Positions 60,298 to 64,000 of a stretch of 64,000 nt of DNA are shown piece after piece. How positions within the stretch are numbered: the stretch's first letter is position 1; every line of letters begins with the position of its first letter. The notes beneath the pieces are model-generated. The model did no database searches. It saw only the letters and a program-made list of their open reading frames with translations, and was not told the origin of the DNA. A program made the translations under genes and the position numbers. The DNA is from Fodinicurvata fenggangensis DSM 21160 (GTDB taxonomy: Bacteria > Pseudomonadota > Alphaproteobacteria > Kiloniellales > DSM-21159), in NCBI RefSeq assembly GCF_000686045.1, contig NZ_JMLV01000008.1, positions 101,001-165,000 on the forward strand, given 5' to 3'.

Positions 60298-60687
60298 CGA
60301 TCGAACGTCAGCTGGCTCAACCGACCTCCTGTCGCAGAGAAATTGTCGGCGCTCAGCCGACGTTCATAGCCGGGCTGCAGCTTGCTCAGATCCGTCAAGA
60401 AAACTTCCTCGATTGTGACAAAGGGGCTTCCCTCTAAAGTGATGAGACCGAGCATTACCATAGAATTGGCATGCCGAACCGATCCAATTCAGCTCTATAA
60501 AGCAGGCCAATTCCCGCCTTTACACCGATACGGCGCAACCTCGCCCCCCTGCGCCGCGCCGGATTGACAATAGAGGTCGATGGCGAGCGTTCCTTCGTTG
60601 CGTTCCTGGTAACGAACAGGGTAGAGTTGATTGGGATTCCCATGTCGGTTCAAAGCTGAGGTCAGTGAACAGACAAAGGGGTTTTCG
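60298..60687. other. Noncoding gap upstream of the lipoprotein gene
   Basis: 390 nt. GAATTGG-N14-CCAATTC near 60460-60490 is an inverted repeat, and a third CCAATTC follows about 20 nt later, suggesting multiple protein sites. TTGACA near 60565 could be a -35 for the downstream gene but no good -10 was found. No RNA gene recognised. Confidence 0.4.
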
Positions 60688-61998
60688 ATGCCGATATCCA
60701 TAGCCAGGAAGCACGCTTTCCGCCAAAGGCGCGGCAGCGCCATGCCCGGGTTATTCACGAACACGGCTATTCGAGCGGCACCACAAGTGGCGGCAGGGCT
60801 CGCCGGTCTGACGGCCCTGCTTGCCTTGGGGGCTTGCGAGACGACAATCCCTACCACTGATTCTACGCCGCCCAGGGTGGAATTGCAGCTAACCGGACCT
60901 GGCGGCGGGCGCATGTCCAACCCGCCCGACTTCCTTTGGATCGGGGATCCCCGCTTGGAGACCGACACGACGCCGGGGCGTATGGTCATTGGTTGGCCCT
61001 ACGATTTCACTCTTACCGTCACCGACGCAGGCGGTGTTTCCTCAGCCCGGCTGGAAGTGGACAACGAGATTGTCGATATTTCATCCATCGAGGGCACTGG
61101 ATCGGTCTCCAACGAGGTGGACGGCACCACGCGCGTGCTGGAAGTGCGGAGCGTGCCCGAAGACCCGCGCACAGCTTTGGTGTTGACCGGCGATCTGCAG
61201 GTTTCGTCTTCAGATACAGAAGACCTGGAGGAAATCAGGACGCGGTTGCGGGCTTACGGCCTGGATTTTGGTGGTGACTCCGGTCGCCCCAATGAAACCG
61301 ATCTTATTGTTGAAGCGCCGTTTCAATCCAACCTGCAGGAAGTGCTCACCCCCATGAAAACGGGGGCGGAAAGAGTTCGTGTAGGCCATGGTTCTGACGC
61401 GCCCAATGCCTTTTGTCCGGTTCGCAGATATGGGCTTGCCTCGGTATTCTGGAACCGGGATTTCGGCATTCCCGTGGGGTATGATCATTTCTGGGACAAC
61501 AGTCCGCGCAGACGATGCGAGTCGGGATTCAGCGATACTTTCTTGGGCTTGGTGAAGTTCGACCTTTCGGATCTGCCGGACCGACCGCTTGACCAAGCCC
61601 TCCTTCACTTCACGGAAGTTGACGTAAACACCGCAGGCCATGCGGATAATACCGAATTCTGCATGCAGCAGAACGAAGACGGGGAAATCGTGGAACGCAG
61701 GGCAACGGGCGACGTGACAAGCCTGGTCGGCCCTGCGAGCGAGGAATGGCCCGCTGGCAAGCACACTGTTTCGGAAGAAGGTCACATGCCCGTGACGGCA
61801 GGTGTGCCCGTTACCGACCGATCACCTTTTAAAGAGGTGGACATCACCGGCATTGTTCAGGATTGGCTGGATGGCAGCTCGCCGAACCACGGATTGGCGT
61901 TGCTAGGCCGGGATTATAATACGTACAAAAAGAACAAGGTCTGCGCCGGCACGGCCACGGGCTTCAAACTTGAACTGCAATACGAGGTCTCAGGCTAA
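60688..61998 (+). CDS. Putative lipoprotein with DNRLRE-like domain
   Basis: 436 aa from ATG 60688, after AAAGGGG. A hydrophobic stretch (AAGLAGLTALLALGAC) ends in a lipobox LGAC near residue 50, so it is likely a lipid-anchored envelope protein with an unusually long N region; ATG 60742 would shorten it. The C-terminal half resembles DNRLRE modules: GLVKFDLSDLP, ALLHFTEVDVN and VDITGIVQDWLDGSSPNHGLAL (about 380-410). Such modules occur in secreted adhesive or structural proteins. Several Cys pairs could form disulfides. Function unknown; monocistronic. Confidence 0.72.
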   Translation: MPISIARKHAFRQRRGSAMPGLFTNTAIRAAPQVAAGLAGLTALLALGACETTIPTTDSTPPRVELQLTGPGGGRMSNPPDFLWIGDPRLETDTTPGRMVIGWPYDFTLTVTDAGGVSSARLEVDNEIVDISSIEGTGSVSNEVDGTTRVLEVRSVPEDPRTALVLTGDLQVSSSDTEDLEEIRTRLRAYGLDFGGDSGRPNETDLIVEAPFQSNLQEVLTPMKTGAERVRVGHGSDAPNAFCPVRRYGLASVFWNRDFGIPVGYDHFWDNSPRRRCESGFSDTFLGLVKFDLSDLPDRPLDQALLHFTEVDVNTAGHADNTEFCMQQNEDGEIVERRATGDVTSLVGPASEEWPAGKHTVSEEGHMPVTAGVPVTDRSPFKEVDITGIVQDWLDGSSPNHGLALLGRDYNTYKKNKVCAGTATGFKLELQYEVSG

Positions 61999-62195
61999 TC
62001 CACCCCATTACAAGAGGGTTGAGAACGCAAACGCCGCTCTGGCCTTGCTCGTTCTCGGTGCTGGAATGTAGGTAGCCGTTAGGAGAATGTGGCCCGAAAG
62101 CAGATTTACCACCGAACGCGCGAAAGCCCTTCGGGCTGCGGCCTACGGAGCTTTATGTCGCTGGTTTCGGGCGCACAGCAATCACTCGTGGCGTG

Positions 62196-63180
62196 CTAGT
62201 GTTCCAAGTCTGACGCTTGCTGCCTGTTCCCCCGGGTTTCATCGAGGGCGTTCAGCGCGCGACGCTCTCGGGCGAGGATGTCCTCGGCCGATTTGGTCCA
62301 TGTGAAGGGCTTCGGGCTGTTGTTGTGCTGGAGGAGGTAGTCGTAGATGGCGGCTTCGAGGTCGCCGACGCTGGCGTAGCTGCCGCGCCGATGCGCTTCG
62401 CGGTTATCTCGGCGAAGAACCGTTCGACCATGTTCAGTCATGACGCGCTGGTCGGCGTGAAATGAAGTCGGAAGCGCGGATGTTTCTCCAGCCACGCCCT
62501 CACCTCGGGCGTCTTTTGGGTCGCATAGTTGTCGAGCACCAGGTGGATATCGCGCGACTTCGGCACGGTCCGGCCGATGCGGCGCAGGAACTTCAGAAAC
62601 TCCTTTGCGCGGTGCCGCGGCAGGCATTCTCCGATCACCTGGCCCGACTTGACGTCGAGCGACGCGAACAGCGTGGTCGTGCCGTGGAGCTTGTAGTCGT
62701 GGGTCATGGTAGCGGCACAGCCCTTCTCCAGGGGCAGCCCCGGCTGCGTCCGGTCGAGCGCCTGGATCTGAGACTTCTCGTCGACGCAGAGCACTACCGC
62801 CCGCTCCGGCGGGTCGAGCTAGAGCCCCACGATGTTGGTGACCTTCTCCTCGAACATCGGATCGTTCGAGACCTTGAAGGAATTCGTCAGATGCGGCTTC
62901 AGCCCCGCCGCCGCCCAGATCCTCCCCTCGCTCGATGGCGAGATGCCGATCGCCTCGGCCATCAGACTGCGGGTTCAGTGGGTGGCATTGAGAGGGCTCT
63001 CCTGCACCGTCTTCGCGATCACCCGAAGCCGCATCGAAGCGAGGATGCGCTGCCTGAAATCCTTTGGCGAACGCATCGCCGCCAGAGACCCAGACCGCCA
63101 GACCGCCGAAATCCACATCCGCATCGCCCTCATGAACAGCTTCTCGGCCCTCGGCACTGCCGAGATCGTCCGCATGGCAT
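62196..63180 (-). mobile_element. Degenerate IS630-family transposase
   Basis: On the minus strand the DDE transposase is readable in pieces: QESPLNATH, then stop TGA near 62981 where Trp is expected; MAEAIGISPSSEGRIWAAAGLKPH and VGL, then TAG at 62819-62821 where Tyr is expected; VLCVDEKSQIQALDRTQPG, HGTTTLF and LVLDNYATQK; then TGA at 62438-62440 where Trp is expected; LNMVERFF; then a frameshift near 62390 into RRGSYASVGDLEAAIYDYL. With three nonsense changes and a frameshift it cannot make active transposase. Inverted ends were not identified. Confidence 0.85.
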
Positions 63181-63462
63181 GACTCCAGTGGGGTAAGGGC
63201 AAGTCACGCCTCAGGCCTGAATTTCGCAACAACGCCCTTCCGAACTCACAAGCGCAATCGACGCCCTTGCCGTTTGAAGCCGTTTGCATGCCCGAGGTGC
63301 GTTCTTTGCTTTGAATATTTTAATGCCGACCAGTATATCCTCTGTTCGACTGGTAATGAAAATATGATCGGCAACGCCGCAGACCGACTACTTACGTTGG
63401 ATAGCATGGGGCGGCAGCACCAGTCAGTGTGAAAATGGTGTCACGATCACGGTTCTACGACA

Positions 63463-64000
63463 TCACCGCAGATCTGGGAGATCTATATCGAGCCCCAGAC
63501 CGTCGATGGCCTCGCGCACGGCCTCGACCCGGCCGGCCCGGCCCGCGGTGCCATCGCCCTCGCTTGCTTTCGCGATCCCGTTCTCGGCCATGTCGTAGAC
63601 GCGGCCAAAGACCTGGTGTTCGTCGAAATCCGAATGGTGAAACATCTTGAGTATCAGGAGGCGGTCAGCGGGCGTCTGGCTTCCCGGCGGGACAGCGCAG
63701 GGATCGGGCAGCTTGCGCTCTGCCAGGAGCGGACGGTCGCTTTCGTCGAGGCGGATATGGACGACCTGGGCCGAGCCGCTTGACTTGGTACTCGTGTAGG
63801 GCTCCATCGCGATCTGGGCTGCCGCACTGGACATGCCGGTAATCGCCTCGGCGACGGCCATGCGCGCCTGCGTGCCGCTGACGCCTGGGCGCGCCTCGGG
63901 ATCGCGCGCCGTGGCCGCCTCGTCAAGGATGCGCTCGAGATCCTCCGGCGTGCCTGCCGGCGCCTCGGGGGCAAGGTCTGCGGGCAGCGCGCCCTGGCGC
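63463..64000 (-). CDS. Partial CDS of unknown function (start beyond window)
   Basis: The reading frame is open from the right window edge to a stop at 63463, giving the C-terminal 178 or so residues. It is rich in Ala and charged residues, with segments GVSGTQARMAVAEAI, VVHIRLDESDRPLLAERKLPDP and LLILKMFHHSDFDEHQVFGRVYDMAENG. No family is recognised with confidence. Translation of the same frame upstream of 63861 continues without a stop, so ATG 63861 is probably internal. It lies beyond the IS630 relic, 283 nt away. Confidence 0.5.
   Translation of the reverse strand, partial: RQGALPADLAPEAPAGTPEDLERILDEAATARDPEARPGVSGTQARMAVAEAITGMSSAAAQIAMEPYTSTKSSGSAQVVHIRLDESDRPLLAERKLPDPCAVPPGSQTPADRLLILKMFHHSDFDEHQVFGRVYDMAENGIAKASEGDGTAGRAGRVEAVREAIDGLGLDIDLPDLR

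Noticed and set aside
62087..62305. 72-codon plus-strand frame between the lipoprotein and the IS630 relic
   Set aside because: It runs into the transposase remnant on the opposite strand and has no ribosome-binding site.
1..64000. CRISPR arrays, tandem repeat arrays, rRNA or tRNA genes, prophage or toxin-antitoxin modules
   Set aside because: None seen on reading both strands; the only small HTH gene (16759) pairs with SulP and not with a toxin.

Overview
The window is about 64 kb of GC-rich, densely packed chromosomal DNA from a heterotrophic alphaproteobacterium, probably of the Rhodospirillales/Kiloniellales type. The evidence is many secondary and ABC importers for organic acids, class II NirK with pseudoazurin, SulP, SLC1, and very short or overlapping gene junctions (ATGA). 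No rRNA, tRNA, CRISPR array, prophage or replication origin was recognised. The only clear mobile element is a decayed IS630 transposase near the right end.

Layout. 0.06-4.7 kb: a plus-strand catabolic operon (isocitrate-lyase/PEP-mutase family lyase, fused E1 alpha/beta TPP dehydrogenase, SDR, HpaI-type aldolase). 4.7-9.0 kb: a minus-strand TRAP transporter operon ending in class II HMG-CoA reductase, which suggests mevalonate uptake and oxidation. 9.5-13.5 kb: a nitrite-respiration island with a Crp/Fnr regulator, nirK, an alternative-oxidase-like gene, a SirB2-like membrane protein and pseudoazurin. 13.5-22 kb: Hen1-like methyltransferase plus secreted HAD phosphatase, an SLC1 symporter, XRE regulator plus SulP, a serine hydrolase, an HxlR regulator and a methyltransferase. 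22.2-32 kb: alpha/beta hydrolase and, divergently, a ten-gene operon (TetR, enoyl-CoA hydratase/isomerase, acyl-CoA ligase, two MaoC proteins, five-component HAAT importer). 32-38.3 kb: catalase, deaminase, PAS protein, ECF sigma/anti-sigma/methyltransferase-membrane fusion, AraC regulator. 38.4-44.8 kb: a second HAAT importer operon followed by malonyl-CoA synthetase. 45-53 kb: a sugar-acid regulon (UxaA/GarD-type dehydratase, TRAP importer, FCD-GntR regulator, two NAD(P) oxidoreductases). 53-64 kb: pirin beside a truncated HxlR gene, P-type ATPase, peptidoglycan-binding repeat protein, EamA exporter, lipoprotein, IS630 relic and a partial unknown gene.

How it works together. Most of the window captures and activates carboxylic acids: each importer lies beside the enzyme expected to act first on its cargo (CoA ligase, malonyl-CoA synthetase, HMG-CoA reductase, sugar-acid dehydratase). 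The most striking part is the nitrite island. nirK and the pseudoazurin gene carry near-identical Crp/Fnr boxes (TTG-N8-CAA) with exactly the same distance to a -10 hexamer, so they look like one NO/nitrite regulon. The gene between them encodes an alternative-oxidase homologue in which two of the six expected diiron ligands appear to be replaced (Glu to Gln, Glu to Ala). That could be a diverged oxidase or a new diiron-like protein tied to NO metabolism.
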